From positions 1-5,713 of the forward strand of contig CAAFZG010000128.1 of NCBI GenBank assembly GCA_900767505.1: a stretch of 5,713 nt of DNA, in the 5' to 3' direction. The notes below the pieces were generated by a model, which ran no database searches, had not been told where the DNA came from, and worked only from the letters and a program-made list of their open reading frames with translations. The first letter of the stretch is position 1; the number at the start of each line of letters is the position of its first letter. Of the stretch, positions 1 through 4,790 are shown piece by piece. Both the position numbers and the translations under genes were made by a program. Source of the DNA: Methanomassiliicoccales archaeon. Lineage in GTDB: Archaea; Thermoplasmatota; Thermoplasmata; Methanomassiliicoccales; Methanomethylophilaceae.

Positions 1-727
1 CGCTGAGGTTCTGTCCCAGGAGCATACCGTGGTTGGGTCCGGGGAAGGTCTTGTGGGTGGAGGACGAGACGATGTTCACACCCTCCCTGAGGGGGTCGTG
101 GAACTGTCCGCCCGCGATGAGTCCGAGGACGTGGGCGCAGTCCTCCCACACAAGGCATCCGACCTCGTTGAAGGTATCCTGGAGCTCCTTGAGCGGTGGG
201 GGGAACAGGAAGACGGAGAGACCGAACTGTGCGATCTTGGGCTTGACCTCCTTCAGAAGCTTGATGGTACCGTCGACATCGAGGTTCATGTCCTCGACGT
301 TGAACGGATAGTTGACCGAGTTCACGGCTCTCTGTCCGAAGGCACCGAACTCGCATGTGGAGATGTGCGCTCCCTGGGCGAGGGCGCAGGTGGTGATCGT
401 GTCGCCGGGGTTGGCGAACGCGAAGAGGACGGCCATGTTGGCGACGGTTCCGGAGATGGGTCTGACATCGGCGAAATCGGCGTTGAAGACCTTCTTGGCC
501 AGTTCGATCGCCTTCAGCTCGACCTGGTCGACATAGATGTTACCCTGATAGTAGCGCTTTCCGGGAAGTCCCTCGGCGTACCTGTCGGCGAAGTCGGAGA
601 TGAGCATCTCTTTCGCAAGGGGGCTCATGAGGTTCTCGGATGCGATCATCGGGATGCTCTCCTCGAACCATTTGTTGTGGGCCATCACCTTTTCTCTGAT
701 GAATTTGGCGTCTTCGATTGTCATCAT
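1..727 (-). CDS. glyA: Serine hydroxymethyltransferase, N-terminal part (runs off left edge)
   Basis: PLP enzyme that interconverts serine and glycine while passing a one-carbon unit to a pterin carrier (tetrahydromethanopterin or tetrahydrofolate in archaea; the sequence does not decide which). About 242 residues are present of a family length of roughly 420-430. Seen in order: the P-M-IASEN segment near the N-terminus, YAEGLPGKRYYQG, GAHIST, the cofactor aspartate and histidine in WEDCAHVLGLI (D196, H199), HDPLREG, and the Schiff-base lysine in SSSTHKTFPGP (K226). DPLREG plus STHKTF is the archaeal rather than the bacterial style. After the lysine the usual FPGPQGG-like loop reads FPGPNHGM, a small departure. 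Two adjacent ATGs (727 and 724) can start it; the TATA spacing slightly favours the second. The C-terminal half is outside the window, so intactness cannot be judged. Identification is firm. Confidence 0.96.
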   Translation of the reverse strand, partial: MMTIEDAKFIREKVMAHNKWFEESIPMIASENLMSPLAKEMLISDFADRYAEGLPGKRYYQGNIYVDQVELKAIELAKKVFNADFADVRPISGTVANMAVLFAFANPGDTITTCALAQGAHISTCEFGAFGQRAVNSVNYPFNVEDMNLDVDGTIKLLKEVKPKIAQFGLSVFLFPPPLKELQDTFNEVGCLVWEDCAHVLGLIAGGQFHDPLREGVNIVSSSTHKTFPGPNHGMLLGQNLS

Positions 728-743
728 TCTGGCAACGCTCACT

Positions 744-755
744 CCAAATATAAAG
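744..755 (-). promoter_or_regulatory. TATA box of glyA; predicts a leaderless transcript
   Basis: Read on the minus strand this is CTTTATATTTGG, a good archaeal TATA element. Its centre (about 750) lies 23 to 26 bases upstream of the two candidate ATGs (727 and 724), so transcription should begin at or next to the start codon. A GGAGTGA at 745-739 resembles a Shine-Dalgarno but lies next to the TATA box and upstream of the predicted transcript. Leaderless first genes are known in Thermoplasma and relatives. The start site itself is inferred. Confidence 0.6.
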
Positions 756-756
756 A

Positions 757-775
757 GTGGTCGGGAATCCGACAC
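757..775 (-). terminator. Weak hairpin after the 130-aa gene, possible terminator
   Basis: Five bases after the TAA of the 130-aa gene the minus strand can fold into a 7-bp stem: GTG+TCGG against CCGA+CAC with one bulged base and a 4-base loop. It is followed by the T-rich run TCTTTATATTT, which is also the glyA TATA region. It may end the upstream transcript, or be coincidental. The short, bulged stem keeps confidence low. Confidence 0.3.
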
Positions 776-779
776 CGTC

Positions 780-1172
780 TTATGCCCCGTGACGGGCATC
801 CCCGTCCATTCTTGCGCAGGGGAACCCCTCGGATGCGATCCTTTCCGCTTCCTCCATCGTCATCCTTCTGCCTTCGAGCTGAGGGGCCGTGGATGTCCAA
901 GTACGGTCTCTGATGTCCAATTCCCATGTCCAATTGTCCCAATCCGCCATGCCTTCCGCCTCTCCTGCACTCATGATGTAGAACGAAGCGTCCTTGCATA
1001 CACCCCCCATCGTCTCGATCACGGCGTTGCACATGATGTTGTACACATCGTCCCTCGAACTCAGAAGGGCATCATCGACTGCAATTATCGCATTCATCCC
1101 GAGCCAATGGCAGTACAGATCGGGAGAGGACCTCGTCCCGTCGGTTATCCTTATCACGATCCTGTCGCCCAT
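780..1172 (-). CDS. Conserved-looking 130-aa protein of unknown function (LYxHW motif)
   Basis: I do not recognise a characterised function. It is judged real because a clear GGAGG Shine-Dalgarno (1186-1182) sits 9 bases before its ATG, it fills the space upstream of glyA on the same strand, and it ends in TAA 52 bases before glyA. The N-terminus MGDRIVIRITDG (probable beta strand) is followed by SSPDLYCHWLGMNA, then a helical stretch (about 28-55), another strand FYIMSAGE (about 63-70), a Trp/Asp-rich segment DWDNWTWELDIRDRTW (about 77-92), and a helix rich in Glu/Ala (about 104-112). No signal peptide or membrane segment is seen, so it is probably cytosolic. From memory, short phage and bacterial proteins beginning MG-R-I-(hydrophobic) with an LYxHW motif exist; kinship with them is inference. 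The antisense frames over it lack start signals. Confidence 0.7.
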   Translation of the reverse strand: MGDRIVIRITDGTRSSPDLYCHWLGMNAIIAVDDALLSSRDDVYNIMCNAVIETMGGVCKDASFYIMSAGEAEGMADWDNWTWELDIRDRTWTSTAPQLEGRRMTMEEAERIASEGFPCARMDGDARHGA

Positions 1173-1181
1173 CGGTATGCG

Positions 1182-1186
1182 CCTCC
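1182..1186 (-). promoter_or_regulatory. Shine-Dalgarno of the 130-aa gene
   Basis: The minus strand reads GGAGG here, 9 bases before the ATG at 1172-1170. It fixes the start and is the strongest argument that this otherwise unrecognised frame is translated. A degenerate TATA-like TTTCTAATATG lies further upstream (1243-1233), which would give a leader of roughly 40 bases; that part is weak. Confidence 0.65.
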
Positions 1187-1311
1187 GTTGTCCGGAGATG
1201 TTGTTCCGTTCATGGTCGGTTCTTGGTCATGAGCATATTAGAAAGGTGTGCGGAGTGTCGCATTTGCAGGCAGATCCCGTCGTTGCAGCATGCTAGGCGG
1301 TCGGTTTCGTT

Positions 1312-1322
1312 AGAAATAAATA
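1312..1322 (+). promoter_or_regulatory. TATA-like box of aroA'
   Basis: The A/T run AGAAATAAATA ends about 34 bases before the aroA' ATG. Its centre (about 1318) predicts transcription starting near 1343-1345, just upstream of the SD GGTGA (1347-1351). Unlike the glyA promoter, this one leaves room for a short leader with an SD. The palindrome at 1323-1346 fills the space from the TATA box to the predicted start. Confidence 0.55.
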
Positions 1323-1346
1323 GTGCTTAGTGTTAACACGTAGCAC
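1323..1346. promoter_or_regulatory. 24-bp near-perfect palindrome, candidate operator of aroA'
   Basis: The core GTGTTAACAC (1330-1339) is a perfect 10-bp palindrome. It is flanked by matching outer arms GTGCT (1323-1327) and AGCAC (1342-1346), so 10 of 12 base pairs are symmetric about the centre; only the pairs 1328/1341 and 1329/1340 break it. It begins directly after the TATA-like box and ends directly before the SD, over the predicted start of transcription. A dimeric repressor bound here would block polymerase entry. Which regulator binds is unknown, and no second copy was seen in the window. Confidence 0.55.
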
Positions 1347-1355
1347 GGTGAAAGG

Positions 1356-2147
1356 ATGTTCGGAAAGAACATAAGAATCGAGAGGATTTTCGACAGGAAC
1401 AGCGGCAATGCGGTCATAGTGCCCATGGATCACGGGATCAGCGTCGGGCCGATCCCAGGGCTCATAGACATGAAGAAGACCGTCAACGATGTCGTGGAAG
1501 GCGGTGCCACCGCCGTTCTGATGCACAAGGGTATCGTTCCCCAGGGACACAGGACATCCGGACACGATGTCGGACTCATCCTCCACCTTTCCGCTTCCAC
1601 GGACATAGGGGTCAATTCCAACAACAAGGTCCTTGTCGCAACTGTGGAAGAGGCACTCAAGATGGGTGCGGATGCTGTTTCCATGCACATCAACGTCGGA
1701 GCGGAGGCGGAGCCCAGGATGCTCGAGGACCTCGGGATGGTCTCCAGACAATGCACCGAATGGGGTATGCCCCTCATCGCGATGGCCTACCCGCGCGGAC
1801 CCAAGATCAAGGATTCGTTCGACCCCGCGGCCATAGCACACGCCGCACGTGTCGCAATGGAGCTGGGTGCCGATGTGGTGAAATGCAGCTACACCGGGGA
1901 CATAGATTCATTCAGGGAAGTGGTCAGAGGCACCATGGTTCCCGTGGTCATCGCCGGAGGTCCGAAGGTCAACAGCGATCTCGAGCTGCTGACGATGGTC
2001 CACGATTCCCTCGAAGCGGGAGGACGCGGAGTCTCCATCGGACGCAACATCTTCCAGCACAGGGATGTCCGCGGCATAATGTCCGCAGTGTCGGACATAG
2101 TCATCAACGGAGCATCCGTCGAAGAGGCCATGAAGCACCTCTCGTGA
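1356..2147 (+). CDS. aroA': 2-amino-3,7-dideoxy-D-threo-hept-6-ulosonate (ADTH) synthase, class I aldolase family
   Basis: 263-residue TIM-barrel aldolase closely resembling Methanocaldococcus MJ0400 along its whole length. In archaea lacking DAHP synthase this enzyme condenses L-aspartate semialdehyde with a 6-deoxy-5-ketofructose phosphate, giving ADTH, which DHQ synthase II turns into 3-dehydroquinate for aromatic amino acids. Seen: VPMDHG with the acid D25, AMAYPRG with Y145, and VVKCSYTG with the Schiff-base K176, equivalent to D33, Y153 and K184 of MJ0400 at a constant offset of eight; then a phosphate-binding VIAGGPK and VSIGRNIFQH near the C-terminus. Length is normal. The ATG has GGTGA five bases upstream. 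The alternative is a fructose-bisphosphate aldolase of the same family; the MDHG-to-K pattern and overall similarity favour ADTH synthase. Its partner DHQ synthase II is not in the window. It is transcribed separately from the rib genes, being followed by a hairpin and a new promoter. Confidence 0.9.
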   Translation: MFGKNIRIERIFDRNSGNAVIVPMDHGISVGPIPGLIDMKKTVNDVVEGGATAVLMHKGIVPQGHRTSGHDVGLILHLSASTDIGVNSNNKVLVATVEEALKMGADAVSMHINVGAEAEPRMLEDLGMVSRQCTEWGMPLIAMAYPRGPKIKDSFDPAAIAHAARVAMELGADVVKCSYTGDIDSFREVVRGTMVPVVIAGGPKVNSDLELLTMVHDSLEAGGRGVSIGRNIFQHRDVRGIMSAVSDIVINGASVEEAMKHLS

Positions 2148-2153
2148 AAACAT

Positions 2154-2177
2154 CTGGCAGGGGTCACCCCCTGTCAG
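2154..2177 (+). terminator. GC-rich hairpin after aroA'
   Basis: Six bases after the aroA' TGA, CTGGCAGGGG (2154-2163) pairs with CCCCTGTCAG (2168-2177): a 10-bp stem with one G-U pair and the 4-base loop TCAC. No T-run follows directly; the nearest (CTTTTT, 2209-2214) is over 30 bases away and looks like the ribB TATA region. It may be a 3' end stabiliser or a terminator using the more distant T-run. The fold is clear, the role is inferred. Confidence 0.45.
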
Positions 2178-2183
2178 GATATC

Positions 2184-2204
2184 TACTAATAAACTGGTAA
2201 TTAC
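2184..2204. promoter_or_regulatory. Candidate operator half-sites upstream of ribB
   Basis: Two overlapping symmetric elements lie just upstream of the ribB TATA region. TACTA (2184-2188) and TGGTA (2195-2199) form an imperfect inverted repeat with centres 11 bases apart, about one helical turn. GTAATTAC (2197-2204) is a perfect 8-bp palindrome. Archaeal riboflavin genes are known to be controlled by RbkR, a regulator fused to or related to riboflavin kinase, in several lineages. Whether these sites belong to it is inference, because I cannot recall a motif precise enough to match. Confidence 0.35.
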
Positions 2205-2208
2205 AACG

Positions 2209-2217
2209 CTTTTTAAC
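2209..2217 (+). promoter_or_regulatory. TATA-like box of the rib operon
   Basis: CTTTTTAAC centred near 2213 predicts transcription starting around 2238-2240. That leaves a leader of about 15 bases carrying the weak SD AGGT (2241-2244), 9 bases before the ribB ATG at 2254. The TATA match is fair rather than perfect. Confidence 0.45.
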
Positions 2218-2221
2218 TGAA

Positions 2222-2237
2222 ATTCGGGCATTCGGAC
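2222..2237. repeat. Tandem 8-bp direct repeat at the rib promoter
   Basis: ATTCGGGC (2222-2229) is followed at once by ATTCGGAC (2230-2237), seven of eight bases identical. It lies between the TATA-like box and the predicted start of transcription. It could be a paired protein-binding site or chance. Confidence 0.35.
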
Positions 2238-2253
2238 TCAAGGTCGTATCTAA

Positions 2254-2964
2254 ATGGATTTCGAGAAGGCGCTTGAGGACATCAGGAACGGGAAACCGAT
2301 ATTGGTCTATGATTTCGATGACAGGGAGAGGGAGTCCGATCTGACGGTCGCCTCTCAGTTCGTCACACCCAAGATCCTGAAGATGATGAGGCATGAGGCC
2401 GGAGGTCTCGTCTGCACCACCACCCCGTACAGGAAGGCTGCGGAACTCGGTCTTCCCTTCATGTCCGACGTCTATTGGGACGACCGCGCCAAATATCCCG
2501 TCCTCGGAGCAATGGCCCCGAACGACATACCTTATGATGCCACGAAATCCTCGTTCGGCATAACGATCAACCACCGCGACACCTATACCGGTATAACGGA
2601 CAACGACAGGGCCCTTACCATCACGGCCTATGTGGACACGATCTTCCAGGATGAGCCCGCCGAGGTCATCTGCAGGGAGCTCGGCGAGAGGTTCCGCGCT
2701 CCCGGACACGTCCATCTTCTCAACACGTCCGAGAGGATACTCAAGAGCCGCCACGGCCACACGGAGCTGTGCACCGCCATGATGTACATGGCAGGCGTCA
2801 AGCCCTCGGCCACCATCTGCGAGATGATGGGCGACGACGGAGGCTCGATGTGCAAATCGGATGTATCCGAGTTCGCATCCGCAAACGGAATAACGATGAT
2901 CGAGGGCAAGGACATCATCACCGAATGGGAGTCCTTCCTCGAGAAGACGGGGCTGGAGCTCTGA
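2254..2964 (+). CDS. ribB: 3,4-dihydroxy-2-butanone 4-phosphate synthase
   Basis: Converts ribulose 5-phosphate to formate and 3,4-dihydroxy-2-butanone 4-phosphate, the four-carbon precursor of the riboflavin xylene ring. 236 residues, close to the stand-alone archaeal enzyme of Methanocaldococcus (about 227), with no fused GTP cyclohydrolase II domain as in bacterial RibBA. Seen: the acidic loop DDRERESD (22-29) with metal ligand E25, the segment NHRDTYTGITDNDRA (106-120), RAPGHV with H152, GHTE with metal ligand H169, and ICEMMGDDGG with E190. The H152-to-H169 spacing of 17 equals that between H136 and H153 in E. coli RibB. First gene of the rib operon, starting at an ATG with a weak AGGT SD. 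Its TGA is followed 4 bases later by ribL, whose SD lies inside the end of ribB. Identification is firm. Confidence 0.97.
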   Translation: MDFEKALEDIRNGKPILVYDFDDRERESDLTVASQFVTPKILKMMRHEAGGLVCTTTPYRKAAELGLPFMSDVYWDDRAKYPVLGAMAPNDIPYDATKSSFGITINHRDTYTGITDNDRALTITAYVDTIFQDEPAEVICRELGERFRAPGHVHLLNTSERILKSRHGHTELCTAMMYMAGVKPSATICEMMGDDGGSMCKSDVSEFASANGITMIEGKDIITEWESFLEKTGLEL

Positions 2965-2968
2965 GCCG

Positions 2969-3397
2969 ATGACGCGTGTCATGGCCTCGGGTGTCTTCGA
3001 CATCATCCATCCCGGTCACATCTCCTATCTGGAACAGGCCAAATCCTACGGCGACGAGCTCATAGTGGTGATCGCGAACGACGACACCGTCCGCAGGAGC
3101 AAGCACGAGCCCGTCACTCCGGAGGACATGAGGGCAAGGATCGTCGGTGCCCTGAAGCCCGTCGACAAGGCAATAGTCGGAGGCCGCGGGGACCTGATGG
3201 ACACCGTCCGCTACGTCAGACCGGACATAATCGTCCTGGGATCCGATCAGAAGTTCTCCGAGGACGAGCTGCGCTCCAAGCTGGAGGCATCGGGTCTGGG
3301 CGGCATCAGGGTCGTCAGGGCGACGGAATGCGCCGAGGACCTCAACGCGACACGCAGGATAATCGCCAGGATAAGGGACATGGGGGCACCGCAGTGA
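2969..3397 (+). CDS. ribL: Archaeal FAD synthetase
   Basis: Nucleotidyltransferase that joins FMN and a nucleoside triphosphate (ATP, giving FAD), the last step of flavin cofactor synthesis; the model is MJ1179 of Methanocaldococcus. 142 residues, a single Rossmann-like cytidylyltransferase domain. Seen: SGVFDIIHPGH with the HxGH nucleotide-binding signature (H14, H17), VVIANDDTVRR, a central GGRGDLMD, and IVLGSDQKF, where related enzymes carry GxDxxF. Only one cysteine (C121) is present. The ATG has a GGAG SD (2955-2958) inside the end of ribB. Its stop overlaps the GTG start of ribC by four bases. Related cytidylyltransferases such as glycerol-3-phosphate cytidylyltransferase share the fold, but the setting inside a rib operon supports RibL. 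RibK, which supplies FMN, is not encoded here. Confidence 0.93.
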   Translation: MTRVMASGVFDIIHPGHISYLEQAKSYGDELIVVIANDDTVRRSKHEPVTPEDMRARIVGALKPVDKAIVGGRGDLMDTVRYVRPDIIVLGSDQKFSEDELRSKLEASGLGGIRVVRATECAEDLNATRRIIARIRDMGAPQ

Positions 3398-3867
3398 AGA
3401 AGATCGGCATAGCAGACACGACATTCGCAAGGTTCGACATGGGTCGTTCGGCCATAGATCAGCTTCAGAGGACGGGTACGGGATTCACCATCGTGAGGTA
3501 CACCGTCCCCGGAGTGAAGGATCTGCCAGTGGCATCCAAGAGGCTCATCGAGGAGCAGGGCTGCGACCTCGTCATGGCCCTCGGTATGCCCGGACCCATG
3601 CAGAAGGACAAGATGTGCGCCCACGAGGCGTCCACAGGACTGATCAGCGCACAGCTGATGACGAACAAACACATTATCGAGGTCTTCGTCCACGAGGACG
3701 AGGCCAAGGACGATGCAGAGCTCGCCTTCCTTGCCGACAGCAGGGCCAGGGAGCATGCGATAAACGCTTACGACCTGCTCTTCCGCCCGGAGAGTCTCAC
3801 CAGGAGGGCCGGCACCGGCCTCAGGCAGGGATTCGCGGACAAGGGTCCGGTCAGACAGACAAGGTGA
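3394..3867 (+). CDS. ribC: Riboflavin synthase, archaeal type
   Basis: Dismutates two 6,7-dimethyl-8-ribityllumazine molecules to riboflavin and 5-amino-6-ribitylaminouracil. It belongs to the archaeal family related to lumazine synthase, not the bacterial two-barrel RibE. 157 residues from GTG, matching MJ1184 (156) almost throughout. Seen: IADTTFARFDM (6-16), VPGVKDLPVASK (38-49), ALGMPGPMQKDKMCAHEAS (62-80), NKHIIEVFVHEDEAKDD (91-107) and the C-terminal RAGTGLRQGF. The GTG at 3394 is chosen because the homologue begins MTKKVGI-like there; an in-frame upstream start (3328) would put about 22 unrelated residues inside ribL. GTGA overlaps the ribL stop, so translation is probably coupled. The VPGV...P..A..K pattern is visibly shared with the next gene, ribH, as expected for paralogues. 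Confidence 0.95.
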   Translation: MKKIGIADTTFARFDMGRSAIDQLQRTGTGFTIVRYTVPGVKDLPVASKRLIEEQGCDLVMALGMPGPMQKDKMCAHEASTGLISAQLMTNKHIIEVFVHEDEAKDDAELAFLADSRAREHAINAYDLLFRPESLTRRAGTGLRQGFADKGPVRQTR

Positions 3868-3873
3868 GTCAAG

Positions 3874-4281
3874 ATGGAAGCTTACAAGATTGGAATGGTA
3901 GTGGCAGAATTCAACTACGAGGTCACCTCGCTCATGATGGAGAGGGCAAAGGCTGAGGCCGAGTTCCTCGGAGTCCAGATCACCGAGGTCGCAAAGGTCC
4001 CCGGAGTCTTCGAAGTGCCCTACGCCGTCAAGAAGATGCTCGAGAAGTCCGATGTGGACGCTGTCGTCACCCTCGGAGCGGTGATCACAGGCGAGACGAA
4101 GCACGACGAGGTCGTCGTCGCCCAGGCATCGAGGAAGATCATGGACCTCGGACTCGAATACGACAAGCCCGTCGGATTCGGAATCACCGGACCCGGAATG
4201 ACGGAGCTCCAGGCGATGGACAGGATCGAGAAGGGCCGCGAGGTCATCGATGCCGTCGTCAAGATGCTTCAGAGATTCTGA
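3874..4281 (+). CDS. ribH: 6,7-dimethyl-8-ribityllumazine synthase
   Basis: Condenses dihydroxybutanone phosphate (from RibB) with 5-amino-6-ribitylaminouracil, giving the lumazine used by RibC. Family members assemble as pentamers or 60-subunit shells. 135 residues, near MJ0303 (about 141). Seen: VAEFNYEVT (10-18, pyrimidine-binding loop), VPGVFEVP (42-49), GAVITGETKHDEV (68-80) with the catalytic histidine H77, and GITGPGMTELQAMDR (103-117), where R117 matches the phosphate-binding arginine. The ATG is preceded by the SD GGTGA (3863-3867), which contains the ribC stop codon, so the two genes are coupled. The gene ends in TGA followed immediately by in-frame TAG, then a terminator hairpin. 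Identification is firm. Confidence 0.97.
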   Translation: MEAYKIGMVVAEFNYEVTSLMMERAKAEAEFLGVQITEVAKVPGVFEVPYAVKKMLEKSDVDAVVTLGAVITGETKHDEVVVAQASRKIMDLGLEYDKPVGFGITGPGMTELQAMDRIEKGREVIDAVVKMLQRF

Positions 4282-4295
4282 TAGAAACAATCAAA

Positions 4296-4326
4296 GGGGG
4301 AGGGCCGGCCGCCCTTCCCCATTTTT
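4296..4326 (+). terminator. Hairpin plus T-run terminator of the rib operon
   Basis: GGGGGAGGGC (4296-4305) pairs with GCCCTTCCCC (4311-4320) as a 10-bp stem with one G-U pair and a 5-base loop, followed at once by ATTTTT. It sits 15 bases after ribH and 5 bases before the stop of the converging zinc-ribbon gene. The stem also forms on the minus strand, where CCCCCTTTGATT follows, so it may serve both genes. This looks like a bacterial intrinsic terminator, though archaea mainly need the T-run. Confidence 0.8.
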
Positions 4327-4330
4327 AAAA

Positions 4331-4756
4331 TCACATTCTTGTGGCGCGTCCGTCGCACACCGTCGAGCGGATGATGCTCACGACGCTCGACAACGCCACG
4401 CCCGTCTTCATCGATATCTCGACGCATCCCTGTCCCGCGAGGTACATGTCCACGATCAGTCTGTTGGAGCCGTCCACCTTCGCTTTGTTGGCGACGATCC
4501 TCTCCTTCCTCTCCTGGGATTTCCATGAGCGTGTCTTGCACGAAGGGCATCTGAGAGGCTCTTTGGCGGTCCTGGAGAACCATTCGTGGCCGCATACGCA
4601 GCACGTGTTGACTGTCGATTCCCCTTGCCAGTAGTAGGTCCCGCATCCGGGGCAGCGCACCGGATTTGCAGAATGGCTGTACCATGTGTGATGGCAGCGG
4701 CCGCATGTCTTTATCCGGTCCTTGAAGGCCGGCATGTCACGGATATCACTTGGCAT
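4331..4756 (-). CDS. Double zinc-ribbon protein with C-terminal helix-turn-helix
   Basis: 141 residues. Two zinc ribbons in tandem: knuckles CGRC (18-21) with CPGC (35-38), and CCVC (52-55) with CPSC (70-73). Both follow the pattern CxxC-x-H-x-W...P-x-RCPxC....W, so the second looks like an internal duplication of the first. A basic linker (KSQERKERIVANKAK) leads to a probable helix-turn-helix at about 97-131 (LIVDMYLAGQGCVEISMKTGVALSSVVSIIRS, ends trimmed by eye). This suggests a DNA- or RNA-binding regulator; target unknown. It converges on ribH, so adjacency does not imply co-regulation. ATGs at 4762 and 4756 are both possible: a TATA box about 28 bases before 4756 fits that one best and predicts a leaderless mRNA. 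A TTG at 4843 would add residues upstream of and across the TATA box and is not favoured. From memory, similar zinc-ribbon/HTH proteins are common in Methanomassiliicoccales. Confidence 0.82.
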   Translation of the reverse strand: MPSDIRDMPAFKDRIKTCGRCHHTWYSHSANPVRCPGCGTYYWQGESTVNTCCVCGHEWFSRTAKEPLRCPSCKTRSWKSQERKERIVANKAKVDGSNRLIVDMYLAGQGCVEISMKTGVALSSVVSIIRSTVCDGRATRM

Positions 4757-4778
4757 ATACATCCAACATATTTTCATA

Positions 4779-4790
4779 CTATTAAAAACT
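4779..4790 (-). promoter_or_regulatory. TATA box of the zinc-ribbon gene
   Basis: The minus strand reads AGTTTTTAATAG, a good archaeal TATA element. Its centre lies about 22 and 28 bases from the candidate ATGs at 4762 and 4756. No convincing SD precedes either, so the transcript is probably leaderless, as predicted for glyA. Confidence 0.6.

Noticed and set aside
29..913. Long plus-strand open frame antisense to glyA
   Set aside because: It lies opposite the SHMT reading frame, which has clear motifs; its Gly/Asp/Val-rich translation is a typical shadow of GC-rich codons and has no domain.
600..1232. Plus-strand open frame across glyA and the 130-aa gene
   Set aside because: It crosses the glyA promoter and two genes on the opposite strand, without an SD or recognisable protein.
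2148..2253. FMN riboswitch (RFN element) upstream of ribB
   Set aside because: The conserved RFN helices and blocks such as AGGGG-AA and the multi-branched fold are not present; there is only one simple hairpin, and the region is too short and AT-rich.
2164..3006. 280-codon minus-strand open frame opposite ribB
   Set aside because: Its start region has no SD or TATA box, its product has no motif, and ribB on the plus strand has every catalytic residue.
3328..3393. Earlier start for ribC
   Set aside because: It would add residues encoded inside ribL with no similarity to archaeal RibC; the GTG at 3394 matches the family N-terminus and gives stop-start overlap coupling.
3247..4290. 347-codon minus-strand open frame opposite ribL, ribC and ribH
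   Set aside because: It spans three firmly identified, tightly packed genes on the other strand; its Leu/His/Asp-rich product looks like reverse-strand GC bias.
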